Shown here: positions 54,360 to 63,614 of the stretch, one piece after another
Layout of the letters: each line of letters begins with the position of its first letter
Numbering within the stretch: position 1 is the first letter of the stretch
Origin: Pseudoalteromonas nigrifaciens
Lineage (GTDB): Bacteria > Pseudomonadota > Gammaproteobacteria > Enterobacterales > Alteromonadaceae
DNA length: 64,000 nt
Reading direction: 5' to 3'
NCBI RefSeq assembly: GCF_002221505.1
Contig: NZ_CP011036.1
Location: 2,976,001 to 3,040,000 of the forward strand
Notes under the pieces: model-generated
Told to the model about the DNA's origin: nothing
Seen by the model: the letters and a program-made list of their open reading frames with translations, nothing else
The model's database searches: none
Position numbers and translations under genes: made by a program

Positions 54360-57026
54360 ATGAGTCTCAAGCGTATCAGTCAGTTTTTTAACCCAAGCTC
54401 AGTAGCCGTTATTGGGGCATCTAACACGCCAACCCGCGCTGGCTACGTAGTTATGCGTAACTTATTGCAAAGTGGTTTTAAAGGGCCAATTATGCCAGTA
54501 ACACCAAACCACACTGCGGTACATGGTGTACTGGCATACCCTAGTATTGATGCCCTACCAAAAGTACCTGATCTCGCGGTTATTTGTACCAATAAAAACA
54601 CCTTAGACCTTATTATTGAGCAACTTGGAAAACTGGGCTGTCATAATGCCATCATAATTGCTGACGGCTTAAGTAACGCACAAAAACAAACTTTAAAAGA
54701 GTGCGCACGTAGCCATCAAGTTACGCTGTTGGGCCCAAATTCTTTAGGGTTATTAATTCCTCATATTGGCCTAAATGCCAGCTTTTCACATACCGTAGCG
54801 AGCCCTGGCAAACTCGCTTTTGTTTCACAATCGGCGGCAGTGTGCTCAACCATTTTAGATTGGGCAAAAAATAAAGAAATTGGCTTTTCTTACTTTGTGT
54901 CAATGGGCGATTGTCTGGATATTAAATTTACTGAATTGCTCGACTTTTTAGGTCGCGATGCTAAAACTACGGCTATTTTGCTCTACATAGATAACATTGA
55001 GGACAGTCGCAGCTTTATTTCAGCCGCTCGAGCGGCTGCTTTTAGCAAACCCGTAATTGTAATTAAAACGGGCAGGACCCATGCGGGCGCTATTGCCGCT
55101 GAAGCTCAGTCGGGAATAGCGCATAGCTCGGATGCGGTATACGATGCTCTATTTCAGCGCGCGGGTATGTTAAGAGTAAACGATTTACGCGAGCTATTTG
55201 CTGCAACGCAAACATTAGCCATGCACCCAAAATTATTAAAAGTAGAGCAGCTCACTATTTTAACCAATGGTGGCGGCCCTGGCGTAATGGCAGTAGATGA
55301 GCTAATACAAAGTTCAGGTAAATTAACGCAATTGAGTGAAGAGACATGTGATGCACTCAATAAAGTAATTCCTCGCTCAGAGAAGGCCTCAAACCCGGTG
55401 GATATTTTTGGTGACTCAGCCCCGAGCCGCTATAAGCAGGCGTTAGAAATTCTACTTAAAGCTCCTGAAGTAAAAAACTTACTGATTATTCACACTCCAT
55501 CTGCGCTAGCACCTAGCGAAGACTATGCAAATATTATTGTTAAAACCTTACAAGCACTCCCAAAAATGGCGCGCCCGTATGTTATTACTAACTTTACCGG
55601 TGAAGATGCCGCCTATGCTGCTAGGCGTGTTTGCGCTAATAACGCGATCCCAACTTATCGTACTCCCGAGGGCGCTGTTGGGGCCTTTATGCACTTAGTT
55701 AGTTATCGACGCAATCAAAAGCATTTAACCCAAACACCTGAGTCGAATACCGTAGATACAAAAATTAATAAGTCGGCAGCTAAAGCCTTAGTAAATGAAT
55801 TTTTAGAAGAAGGACAAAGTTATTTACCGACCCATCAAGCGAGCCAAATTTTAAGTCATTACGGTATTGAGTGTATTCAAACCGAAGTGGCTTACACGCC
55901 AACAGAAGCAAAAGAGCAAGCCATTGAGTTAGGGTTTCCGGTGGCGCTAAAATTAATTAGCCCAAGCATTCCTTCAAAATCTGAAGTGGGTGGCGTAGTG
56001 CTTAACTTAAATGACGCTCAAGAAGTAGAGCAAACTGCTTTTTCGATGTTATTAAGAATAAAGAACACTTATCCCGATGCCGTTATTGATGGTTTTTCGC
56101 TACAAAAAATGGCGCCGCGTGCCGGAGCCAACGAGCTGCGAATAGCAATAAAAACAGAGCCTAATTTTGGTCCCGTTATTTTACTAGGAGAAGCAGGCAC
56201 CGGCCTTGAATACGCACAAGCAGCAGTAGCTTTGCCCCCGCTAAATATGAACCTAGCAAAATACTTAATTGCCGCGGCGCACGATAAAGGCGTACTAAAG
56301 GATCGTATTCTACCTGAAAAAGTAGATAAATATCGGCTCTGCGCACTGCTTACTCGCATCTCGCAGTTAGTAATTGATCAGCCCGACATTAGTTCCTTAG
56401 AGCTCAACCCTATATTAGCCAGTAATGGGCAATTTTTAGTGCTGGACGCCACCATGACCATTAACCGCTATCGAGTGCAAACGCATCGTAAACGTTTATC
56501 TATTCGCCCCTACCCGATTGAATTGGTAGAGGCCGTAACGTTAAAAAATAATACCCAAGCGACGCTGCGCCCAATTAAACCAGAAGATGAGCAAGCACAT
56601 CAGCAGTTCGATCAGTCTTTAACTAAAGAGGATCGCTATAAACGATTTTTTGGGGAGTTAAGGCAGTTTAATCACGACCAACTCGCTAAAATGACGCAAA
56701 TAGATTACGACCGTGAAATGGCCTTTATTGTATCTCAAACATATCAAGGGCAGCCTCGCACTCTTGGCGTATCGCGCGTTATTATGGATCCTGATAATTT
56801 ACAGGCCGAATTTGCCGTTGTAGTGCGCTCAGACTGCCAAGGCCTTGGCCTAGGTCGTATATTAATGACAGCCGCAATTGAGCACTGTAAGCGCCAAGGA
56901 GTTAAATCTATTGAAGGGATTACTTTACCAGAGAATACCGGCATGATTGAGCTTGCGCGTAAATTGGGCTTTAAAATAAGCCGCGACTTTGAAGAAGGCA
57001 GTATAAATATGGTACTTAAACTATAA
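54360..57026 (+). CDS. pat: Protein lysine acetyltransferase Pat (NDP-forming acyl-CoA synthetase-like plus GNAT)
   Basis: 888 residues, same class as E. coli PatZ/Pka (886). The N-terminal CoA-binding and ligase-like domains (SVAVIGASNTPTRAGYVVMRNLL; VTLLGPNSLGLL; GGPGVMAVDEL) precede an ATP-grasp domain (about 480-700) and a C-terminal GNAT acetyltransferase (about 730-888, ATLRPIKPEDEQAHQQF and VRSDCQGLGLGRILM with the acetyl-CoA loop). It acetylates metabolic enzymes such as acetyl-CoA synthetase. The catalytic histidine of true ligases was not checked. The stop directly abuts the K+ channel start. Confidence 0.92.
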   Translation: MSLKRISQFFNPSSVAVIGASNTPTRAGYVVMRNLLQSGFKGPIMPVTPNHTAVHGVLAYPSIDALPKVPDLAVICTNKNTLDLIIEQLGKLGCHNAIIIADGLSNAQKQTLKECARSHQVTLLGPNSLGLLIPHIGLNASFSHTVASPGKLAFVSQSAAVCSTILDWAKNKEIGFSYFVSMGDCLDIKFTELLDFLGRDAKTTAILLYIDNIEDSRSFISAARAAAFSKPVIVIKTGRTHAGAIAAEAQSGIAHSSDAVYDALFQRAGMLRVNDLRELFAATQTLAMHPKLLKVEQLTILTNGGGPGVMAVDELIQSSGKLTQLSEETCDALNKVIPRSEKASNPVDIFGDSAPSRYKQALEILLKAPEVKNLLIIHTPSALAPSEDYANIIVKTLQALPKMARPYVITNFTGEDAAYAARRVCANNAIPTYRTPEGAVGAFMHLVSYRRNQKHLTQTPESNTVDTKINKSAAKALVNEFLEEGQSYLPTHQASQILSHYGIECIQTEVAYTPTEAKEQAIELGFPVALKLISPSIPSKSEVGGVVLNLNDAQEVEQTAFSMLLRIKNTYPDAVIDGFSLQKMAPRAGANELRIAIKTEPNFGPVILLGEAGTGLEYAQAAVALPPLNMNLAKYLIAAAHDKGVLKDRILPEKVDKYRLCALLTRISQLVIDQPDISSLELNPILASNGQFLVLDATMTINRYRVQTHRKRLSIRPYPIELVEAVTLKNNTQATLRPIKPEDEQAHQQFDQSLTKEDRYKRFFGELRQFNHDQLAKMTQIDYDREMAFIVSQTYQGQPRTLGVSRVIMDPDNLQAEFAVVVRSDCQGLGLGRILMTAAIEHCKRQGVKSIEGITLPENTGMIELARKLGFKISRDFEEGSINMVLKL

Positions 57027-57980
57027 ATGAACTATATACGAAAACTTAGACAAAAAATTGCGCACACTTTTGAAGCCTCTGGAGAGTATCAGCGCGCGGG
57101 GCACATACTTGATGTAATGCTGGTTTGTCTCATAATGGTCAACGTAGTTGCCATTGTCCTTGAGTCTGTATCGAGTATTGCTAAGCAGTACCATGAAGAA
57201 TTTTTCTTATTAGAAATTGTTTCCATAACTATATTTTCTATTGAATACATAATACGGCTTTGGACCTGTGTAGACAGAGTTAAATATGCAGCTATTGAGG
57301 GTTCAAATACCAAACGACGCTTGCACTATATTTTTTCGCCTTTAGCATTAATTGATTTAATTGCTATATTACCTAGCTTATTGATGTTTTTCTTTATGCT
57401 AGATTTGCGCTTTTTACGAGTTTTAAGGTTACTGCGAGTATTTAAGTTAACCCGTTATTCGCGTGCTATGCAGTTGCTGTTACAAGCATTTATTGATGAA
57501 GGCAGTACACTTTTAGCGGCATTTTTTATTATGGCCGTGGTGCTTATTTTAGCCTCTTGTGGTATTTACTTGCTTGAACACGATATACAGCCCGATAAAT
57601 TTGGCTCTATCCCTGCAGCAATGTGGTGGGCTATGGCAACGCTAACTACCGTAGGTTACGGCGACGTAGTGCCCATAACACCTATTGGTAAACTATTTGG
57701 TGGGGTAATAACCCTAGTGAGTATGGGAATGGTTGCAGTGCCTACCGGTTTACTTGCATCGAGCTTTTCAGAGCAAGTACGCAAACGCCGTCAAGTATTC
57801 GAAAATGCAGTACATGAACAGATCACTAACGGCACTCTCAGCGAGGAGCACCTCAGTCACCTTGAAGATCTGCGTTACAAACTAGGGCTGAGTAAACTAG
57901 AGGCCAATAAAGCCATAAAAGTTCAGCTTAACGAGCGCAGCGAACACATGTTTTGTAGAAACTGTGGCAAGCGCCCATAA
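57027..57980 (+). CDS. Voltage-gated-type potassium channel
   Basis: 317 residues with six membrane segments. The S4 voltage sensor has regular arginines (DLRFLRVLRLLRVFKLTRYSR) and the filter is TLTTVGYGDVVP. S1-S2 and the pore helix are intact. The C terminus has a helical region and ends in a CxxC zinc-ribbon-like FCRNCGKRP. The ATG follows the pat stop with no gap (TAA then ATG) and no own ribosome site, implying translational coupling to pat. Confidence 0.92.
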   Translation: MNYIRKLRQKIAHTFEASGEYQRAGHILDVMLVCLIMVNVVAIVLESVSSIAKQYHEEFFLLEIVSITIFSIEYIIRLWTCVDRVKYAAIEGSNTKRRLHYIFSPLALIDLIAILPSLLMFFFMLDLRFLRVLRLLRVFKLTRYSRAMQLLLQAFIDEGSTLLAAFFIMAVVLILASCGIYLLEHDIQPDKFGSIPAAMWWAMATLTTVGYGDVVPITPIGKLFGGVITLVSMGMVAVPTGLLASSFSEQVRKRRQVFENAVHEQITNGTLSEEHLSHLEDLRYKLGLSKLEANKAIKVQLNERSEHMFCRNCGKRP

Positions 57981-58037
57981 ATAGGTTAAAAGTAGTTGTC
58001 AGCTTTTAGCTGGCAACTGCACACTAAGGGCTTTCCT

Positions 58038-61000
58038 TTAATCTTGCTTAAACACGTCGCTCCAATCGCGAGTAATTAAAGGAATAACAGCATTTGTGGG
58101 CACAGGTTTACTAAATAAATAACCTTGAAAATAGTCGCAACCAAGTGCTTTTAAAAATACTAATTGATGGGTACTTTCAATGCCTTCTGCCACACATTCT
58201 TTATTTAAGCTGTGGGCTAAAGTAAGCGTAGATTGGATAATTGCCTCATCATTAGAATCAACCCCTATATCTTGTACAAAACTACGGTCAATTTTTAATA
58301 CATCAATAGGAAAGCGCTTCAAATAAGTTAACGATGCGTAACCTGTACCAAAGTCATCCATATAAAGCCTACAACCTAGTTGTTTTAACATATCCATACT
58401 CGATAAGGCCTGCTTTGAATCGCGCATTAATATTGATTCTGTTATTTCAAATACAATCGCCTTAGAAGGGATAGCTGCTTTAATTAATGCCTTTTTAATT
58501 TCAGGCACCAAGTGTTCAAATTCAAAATCGAGTGCCGATAAGTTAATCGACAAATATAACTCGGGAGCAATTTTGCGCCAAGCCACTAACTCTTCTAAAG
58601 CACGGCCCAATGTTTGCAGCATTATTTTTGTAATTAAACCAATACTCTCTGCCGCTAACGAAAACTCTTGAGTGTTCACTAATTGATTTTTTGGCCAGCG
58701 TAGCAATACTTCAAAGCCTTCGGTTTTTTGGCTATTAGCACTTATAATAGGTTGATAATAATTACAAAATTCATGCTCTTGATACGCTTTAGTTAACTGC
58801 GATTCTAGGTGCAGTGCTTTTTGCACCCGTTGATTCATCTCTTGCTTATAAAACTTATAGCTCCCTTCTAAATTATCTTTAGCGTGGTATAAAGCAATAT
58901 TGGCAGCTTTTAATAGATCTTTATATTGCTGCGCATCATCTGGATATGTGGCAACACCAATGCTTAAATTAATATTAATTACTTGGCCATTAAGGGCAAT
59001 ATTTTTATTAACACAGCCCATTAATTTAGTGCAAACGAGCAATACCTCTTCTATTTGTTGTATATCTTCCACCAACACAACAAATTCATCACCACCAAAT
59101 CGAGCTACGCTATCGCTGGGGCGTAAGGTACTTTTTAATCGCTCTGCCACTGTTTTAATCAATTCATCGGCAACTTCTCGCCCTAACGAATCATTAAAGT
59201 GTTTAAAGCGTTTAATATTAATATGCAGCAAAGCAACCTTGCTGTTATGGCGCTGTGCTTGCTCAATGGCATGTATTACACGGTCATTAAATAATGCCCT
59301 ATTTGGCAGGCTAGTTAGCTGATCGTAGTTGGCGAGTATATGCAGCTCATTTTCTGCTAATTTTTGTGCATTAATATCGGTTAAAATAACAACGTAACTG
59401 GTTAGTCTGTGTTCGTTATCGGCAACTGCACTTATTTTAACAAGCACGTGGCGTTGCTCGTTATTAACCAATGTTACTGTGTCTTCGCAAGAAAAGTGCT
59501 CCCCTACATTGAGCTTTTGCATAATGCGCAAGTAATCAAAGCGGCTACTGCGCGAAATTCCTAAATTAAGTACTCGACTAGAGCGTGGCTCAGCTGGGAA
59601 GTTAAACGCTGTTTGTAAGGATTTATTAGAGGCGCGTATATTAAAGTTTTTATCGAGTATAAATACCCAATCGCGAGTTTGTTCAAAGGCTGCTGCGAAT
59701 AAGCGAGCATGCTCTTCAAACACCATTTCACGGGTCATATTGGTGTAAGTTCCGGCCACTTTTTGCGGTAATTTATTATGCCACTCTACTACTTTGCCAA
59801 AATCTTTGTACCAGCGCCAATGCCCTTTTGCATGCCTAAGCCTGTAGGTACAATTAAAAGATCCTTTATCTGTAGATAAAAACTCTAACCACTCTAATCT
59901 AAATAAAGATCTGTCTTGTGGGTGTATTTTTACTAAATAGTCATCTAAATTTACGCATTCAACGCTGTAGCCTAATTCATTCATTAACCGCGGTTGATAA
60001 ATACTAAGGCTGCTTGACTGCCAGTCCCAAACCCCGGATTCACTGCCCTCTAGTGCCAGTTTTAAACGCGCTTCGCTTTCTTTACTTTCTTTGTGAGCTG
60101 CCAATAAAATACGCTGTATTTTATTGCGGCGCATTACCCAAGCAACCACTAAAGCAATTAACAATAATGCATATAGCACCACAAAATAAGGGGCACGCCA
60201 TAGTGGGTATTTCACTTTTATTTTTAAACTAGCGGGCGACGTATATTCGCCGGTTAATGGGTCTTTAGCCCACACTTTTAATTGGTAGTTACCCGGATTT
60301 AATTTTGGAAATAACACTCTGTTGTTACGGGTATAACTTTTTTGCCCGTTATCGAGCTGATACTCATAAATAATCCGCTCTTGAAAACTAAACGACATTG
60401 CCGAAAAAGCTATTTCTAAACCTATATCGTCATGATTTAATGTTATTTCTTCAAGTGGTTGCTGTAAATTAAGCGACAAGTTTCGCGACATTAAATTGAT
60501 CCGAGTAATATTAACGTGATCAATTAACGCTTTGGTGTTTTGATTGTTCATTGGGTGAAAATAGGTAAAGCCTTTTAGGCTACCATAAGCAATACGCCCA
60601 TCTTTTAAATGTGCCATAGCGCCGCTGTTAAATTCTGCAGAGAGCAGCCCTTCTGACGTAGTAAATTGCTGAAAATGCAATGTAGTCGGGTTTAAACGCC
60701 AAATGCCTTTATGACTACTCATCCAAATCATGCCATCGTCATCAAGCACCATATCGTACAATAAGGTACCCAATTTGTTTTTGTCTAAATCAATAGTATG
60801 AACAAGTTCATACGTTAAGGCATCAATGCCAATCAGGCCAAAGTTGGATAACGAGAGCCATAAAATATTATTACGATCAACTTCATACGACAGCACATTT
60901 ATGGCAACATTTTCATGTTGTTTAGGAACCTTATATATTATTTTTAGAGTTAAACTGTGAGGATTAACTTGATATAAAATCCCACCACTAAAAAATAAAG

Positions 61001-62543
61001 GTTTATCTGGTTGTGTCGATAATGGTGGTAAAAACCCATGCGCTAAAAAAGGGTCAAACTGAGTAAACTCGCCCTCTAACTGGGTTAGTTGCTGGGTATT
61101 AATATTATACATAAGCATACCATGATCTGAGTGCACATAGTACAAGTTACCATCGGGCATTAAAGTAACACCATGAACCCAGCCGGCGATCAGCTTTTGG
61201 TTGCTCGGATTTTGTGTTTGCGGCTCAGTTAATTGCAGGCTAACAGGGTCAAAAATAAATAAACCTCTGTTGGAGTGCAGCCATAATTTATTTTTATAAG
61301 GCATTATTTTATAAATAGTAAATTCAGTGGTTAGCAAATCAACTTTAAAATCTTGTAAATACGTTTTGCCTATATTTGTTTTTAAATCAACTTCAGTTAA
61401 ACCATTATGCGTAGCTAGCCATAGCTTGTCTTTATACTCAGTAATACCCCAAATAGAATGATGCGATAAGCCGTCACCGCCAAGCATGCTGCCCTCAACA
61501 TTGGTAAACTGATAGTTATTATTGGCTAAATAAAACGCCCCATCTGTTTTAGTGGCCACCCATGTTCCACCAGAATTATCTTTAACCATATCAATAATAC
61601 TGGTATCGGCTAGGGTATATTTACTTTGGTTAATGCGGGTGTTTTTTATTATTTCCCCCGTTTTTAAATTAAACTTGAACAACCCTTTATCAGTGGCTAA
61701 ATCAATTTTTTCATGGTCATTTGTAATTTGCCAAATGTTTAAATTATCAAGCAATACACTATTGTTAAATGCCACATCGGGGCGCTCAAACATGCTCGAT
61801 AAATTGCTAATATCAACTTGGTACAACCCTTTAACAGCGCCCACTAATAGCTGATTATTGTTAGCAATAGCAAATGACTTCACATTATTTTGGTAAATAT
61901 GCTCAGCCTCTGCGCGTAAATGCTCTAATGGCCGCACTTTTTCACTGGCAATATCAAACACATAAGCACCATGACTAGTACCAATAAATATATAGCCGTT
62001 ATAATAAAATAGCTTTCTAACTAGGGTGCTTTTGTATTTACTCGGAAGCTCAAAAATAGTGGTTATTTCACCACTTTCAATATCAAGCTTTGCAAAGTCA
62101 CGGCCTCGGCCAATCCAGAGGGTTTTATCATCTATTGCTAACATGCTAAAAACAGATTGATTAATTATCTGCTCTTCGCTTAGCGGCTTTTCTAAAAACT
62201 GTTTATAAGAATCGGTAGCTGGATCATAGCGAAATAGCCCTGCCAGCAGTGAGGCAATCCAAATATGCCCTTGGGTGTCTTGATATATGCGGTCAATAAT
62301 AGCTTCTTCAAGCTCACCATTAGGCCCGTTAATTGGCATTACTTGGTAGCCATCATAACGGTTAAGGCCACCTTCTGTTGCCAGCCATAAGTAACCGTTA
62401 TTATCAATAAGCATAGTATTAACATAGCTTTGAGATAGCCCCTCACTAGGAGATAAACGCTTCACTTGTGCGTTTATTTGGCTGCTCATTATTAGCATAA
62501 GTGCGAGCAAGCAACTTATTGTTCTGTTAATAGCTTTACCCAT
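58038..62543 (-). CDS. Large membrane sensor: Reg_prop propeller, Y_Y_Y, PAS, degenerate GGDEF and EAL
   Basis: 1501 residues from ATG 62543, with a purine-rich site in front; a GTG at 62555 is also in frame. Order: signal peptide (to about 28), two-component-regulator propeller repeats (about 35-660), a Y_Y_Y domain (about 690-755), one membrane segment (about 765-785), two PAS-like regions, GGDEF (about 1060-1215) and EAL (about 1235-1480). FGGDEF is present near 1149-1153, but the metal-site DxD is N1109-x-K1111, so cyclase activity is doubtful. EAL appears complete: EVLLRW, INLSAL, FEITES, DDFGTGYASL, LKIDRSF, EGIE. Likely a c-di-GMP phosphodiesterase sensing a periplasmic signal. Confidence 0.9.
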   Translation of the reverse strand: MGKAINRTISCLLALMLIMSSQINAQVKRLSPSEGLSQSYVNTMLIDNNGYLWLATEGGLNRYDGYQVMPINGPNGELEEAIIDRIYQDTQGHIWIASLLAGLFRYDPATDSYKQFLEKPLSEEQIINQSVFSMLAIDDKTLWIGRGRDFAKLDIESGEITTIFELPSKYKSTLVRKLFYYNGYIFIGTSHGAYVFDIASEKVRPLEHLRAEAEHIYQNNVKSFAIANNNQLLVGAVKGLYQVDISNLSSMFERPDVAFNNSVLLDNLNIWQITNDHEKIDLATDKGLFKFNLKTGEIIKNTRINQSKYTLADTSIIDMVKDNSGGTWVATKTDGAFYLANNNYQFTNVEGSMLGGDGLSHHSIWGITEYKDKLWLATHNGLTEVDLKTNIGKTYLQDFKVDLLTTEFTIYKIMPYKNKLWLHSNRGLFIFDPVSLQLTEPQTQNPSNQKLIAGWVHGVTLMPDGNLYYVHSDHGMLMYNINTQQLTQLEGEFTQFDPFLAHGFLPPLSTQPDKPLFFSGGILYQVNPHSLTLKIIYKVPKQHENVAINVLSYEVDRNNILWLSLSNFGLIGIDALTYELVHTIDLDKNKLGTLLYDMVLDDDGMIWMSSHKGIWRLNPTTLHFQQFTTSEGLLSAEFNSGAMAHLKDGRIAYGSLKGFTYFHPMNNQNTKALIDHVNITRINLMSRNLSLNLQQPLEEITLNHDDIGLEIAFSAMSFSFQERIIYEYQLDNGQKSYTRNNRVLFPKLNPGNYQLKVWAKDPLTGEYTSPASLKIKVKYPLWRAPYFVVLYALLLIALVVAWVMRRNKIQRILLAAHKESKESEARLKLALEGSESGVWDWQSSSLSIYQPRLMNELGYSVECVNLDDYLVKIHPQDRSLFRLEWLEFLSTDKGSFNCTYRLRHAKGHWRWYKDFGKVVEWHNKLPQKVAGTYTNMTREMVFEEHARLFAAAFEQTRDWVFILDKNFNIRASNKSLQTAFNFPAEPRSSRVLNLGISRSSRFDYLRIMQKLNVGEHFSCEDTVTLVNNEQRHVLVKISAVADNEHRLTSYVVILTDINAQKLAENELHILANYDQLTSLPNRALFNDRVIHAIEQAQRHNSKVALLHINIKRFKHFNDSLGREVADELIKTVAERLKSTLRPSDSVARFGGDEFVVLVEDIQQIEEVLLVCTKLMGCVNKNIALNGQVININLSIGVATYPDDAQQYKDLLKAANIALYHAKDNLEGSYKFYKQEMNQRVQKALHLESQLTKAYQEHEFCNYYQPIISANSQKTEGFEVLLRWPKNQLVNTQEFSLAAESIGLITKIMLQTLGRALEELVAWRKIAPELYLSINLSALDFEFEHLVPEIKKALIKAAIPSKAIVFEITESILMRDSKQALSSMDMLKQLGCRLYMDDFGTGYASLTYLKRFPIDVLKIDRSFVQDIGVDSNDEAIIQSTLTLAHSLNKECVAEGIESTHQLVFLKALGCDYFQGYLFSKPVPTNAVIPLITRDWSDVFKQD

Positions 62544-62555
62544 TCTTGATCCCAC

Positions 62556-62763
62556 TTATTATGTTGCTTTTGATAGGTATTTGACAGCGACGATATACGA
62601 TATTGGCACACACCAAAAGCACTACTAAGGAATGATTATATGTTAACATCGAGTTAAAACCAATAGTGCGGTATAAATCAGGTCTACTTTTAGAGATGAA
62701 TGTATAAATCCTATAAACTAAAGAGGTTTTAAATCAACTCGAGCTGCTCAAGTAAGCACAACA
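62556..62763. other. Intergenic region between the GGDEF/EAL gene and the DUF3283 gene
   Basis: 208 AT-rich bases. No gene, hairpin of note or clear promoter recognised. It must hold the leader of the large sensor gene on the minus strand. Confidence 0.5.
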
Positions 62764-62967
62764 TTAGCCTAACATTAGTGCTAAATACCTTTCAAATTGT
62801 TGCTTTAAAGAAGCTTGCTCTGCAATAGGGCGGCTATGGAGGGTGTTATATATTTGCTCACGTGTTTTTTTCCCGCGCTTAATTTGATACGCCCAAAAAG
62901 AAGCCTCATAATCTAACTGAATTTGATACTTTTGTTCACGAGGTAAATTACATAAATTAAAACTCAC
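62764..62967 (-). CDS. Small protein, DUF3283-like
   Basis: 67 residues, basic, helical, no signal peptide. The N terminus MSFNLCNLPREQKYQIQLD followed by YEASFWAYQIKRGK resembles, from memory, DUF3283, a short family of Vibrio and Alteromonadales. The start has AGGAGTTACTGTG upstream, a good ribosome site. Function unknown. It ends close to the window's small-gene cluster and has its own gap on both sides. Confidence 0.75.
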   Translation of the reverse strand: MSFNLCNLPREQKYQIQLDYEASFWAYQIKRGKKTREQIYNTLHSRPIAEQASLKQQFERYLALMLG

Positions 62968-63148
62968 AGTAACTCCTATTACTTACTAAAGATGTTTTAT
63001 TATACTTATAAATAGTTATGAATGCTGCTTTAATAAAGCATCTAGGCCAACAAGCTTAGTCAGCTAAATGCTATATTATGTTTGGGGATTTAATAGCTTA
63101 TTGGCTCAGATAATTACGAATTTAATCAACAAAGGGCACGCCCCCTAA

Positions 63149-63394
63149 CTAAAAGTCAAAACCTTGCTGATTAATTAATTCGCTAGCGGCAGTAACGTCT
63201 AGTTTTTTTTGTATAAAACGCTTGTAGCGCTGCTGGCACAAATTTAATACTTTTTTCTTTTGTGCGTTGGTTAACGAATTCCATAAAAAACGCTCATCGC
63301 GGCTACGATAACAACCTTTACAATATCCCCTATTATTAACCAAACAAATACTCTTGCAAGGGCTTGGAATATCAAATATTTCAATTTGTTGCAT
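63149..63394 (-). CDS. DUF1289 family protein
   Basis: 81 residues from ATG 63394, with GGGGAGGGG 2-10 bases upstream; the in-frame GTG at 63409 would put this ribosome site in the coding part. The Cys cluster PSPCKSICLVNNRGYCKGCYR is the DUF1289 signature, a predicted small metal-binding (iron-sulfur or zinc) domain, followed by a basic helix. Function unknown. Confidence 0.88.
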   Translation of the reverse strand: MQQIEIFDIPSPCKSICLVNNRGYCKGCYRSRDERFLWNSLTNAQKKKVLNLCQQRYKRFIQKKLDVTAASELINQQGFDF

Positions 63395-63481
63395 TGCCCC
63401 TCCCCACACTTATAAAGATACAGGTTAAGTATAGCGTTATTTACTCAAAGAGCAGCTTTGTGAGTAATTAGCTCTGGACGT

Positions 63482-63501
63482 TTAGTAAATCTCTTAACCA
63501 G
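63482..63501. repeat. 20-bp dispersed repeat, copy 2
   Basis: Identical to 52818-52837 over 20 bases and in the same orientation. It lies in the 204-base gap between the DUF1289 gene and the acyltransferase gene. Confidence 0.75.
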
Positions 63502-63614
63502 ATAAAATGTAGGTATCAGCCGGGGCATAAACCACAGCCCAACATGCGCTGAAGCTGTAATACAAATTTACTTCGCTTTAGCTAAAGTGCCGTAACAAAA
63601 AGCAGCTTTAGCTT

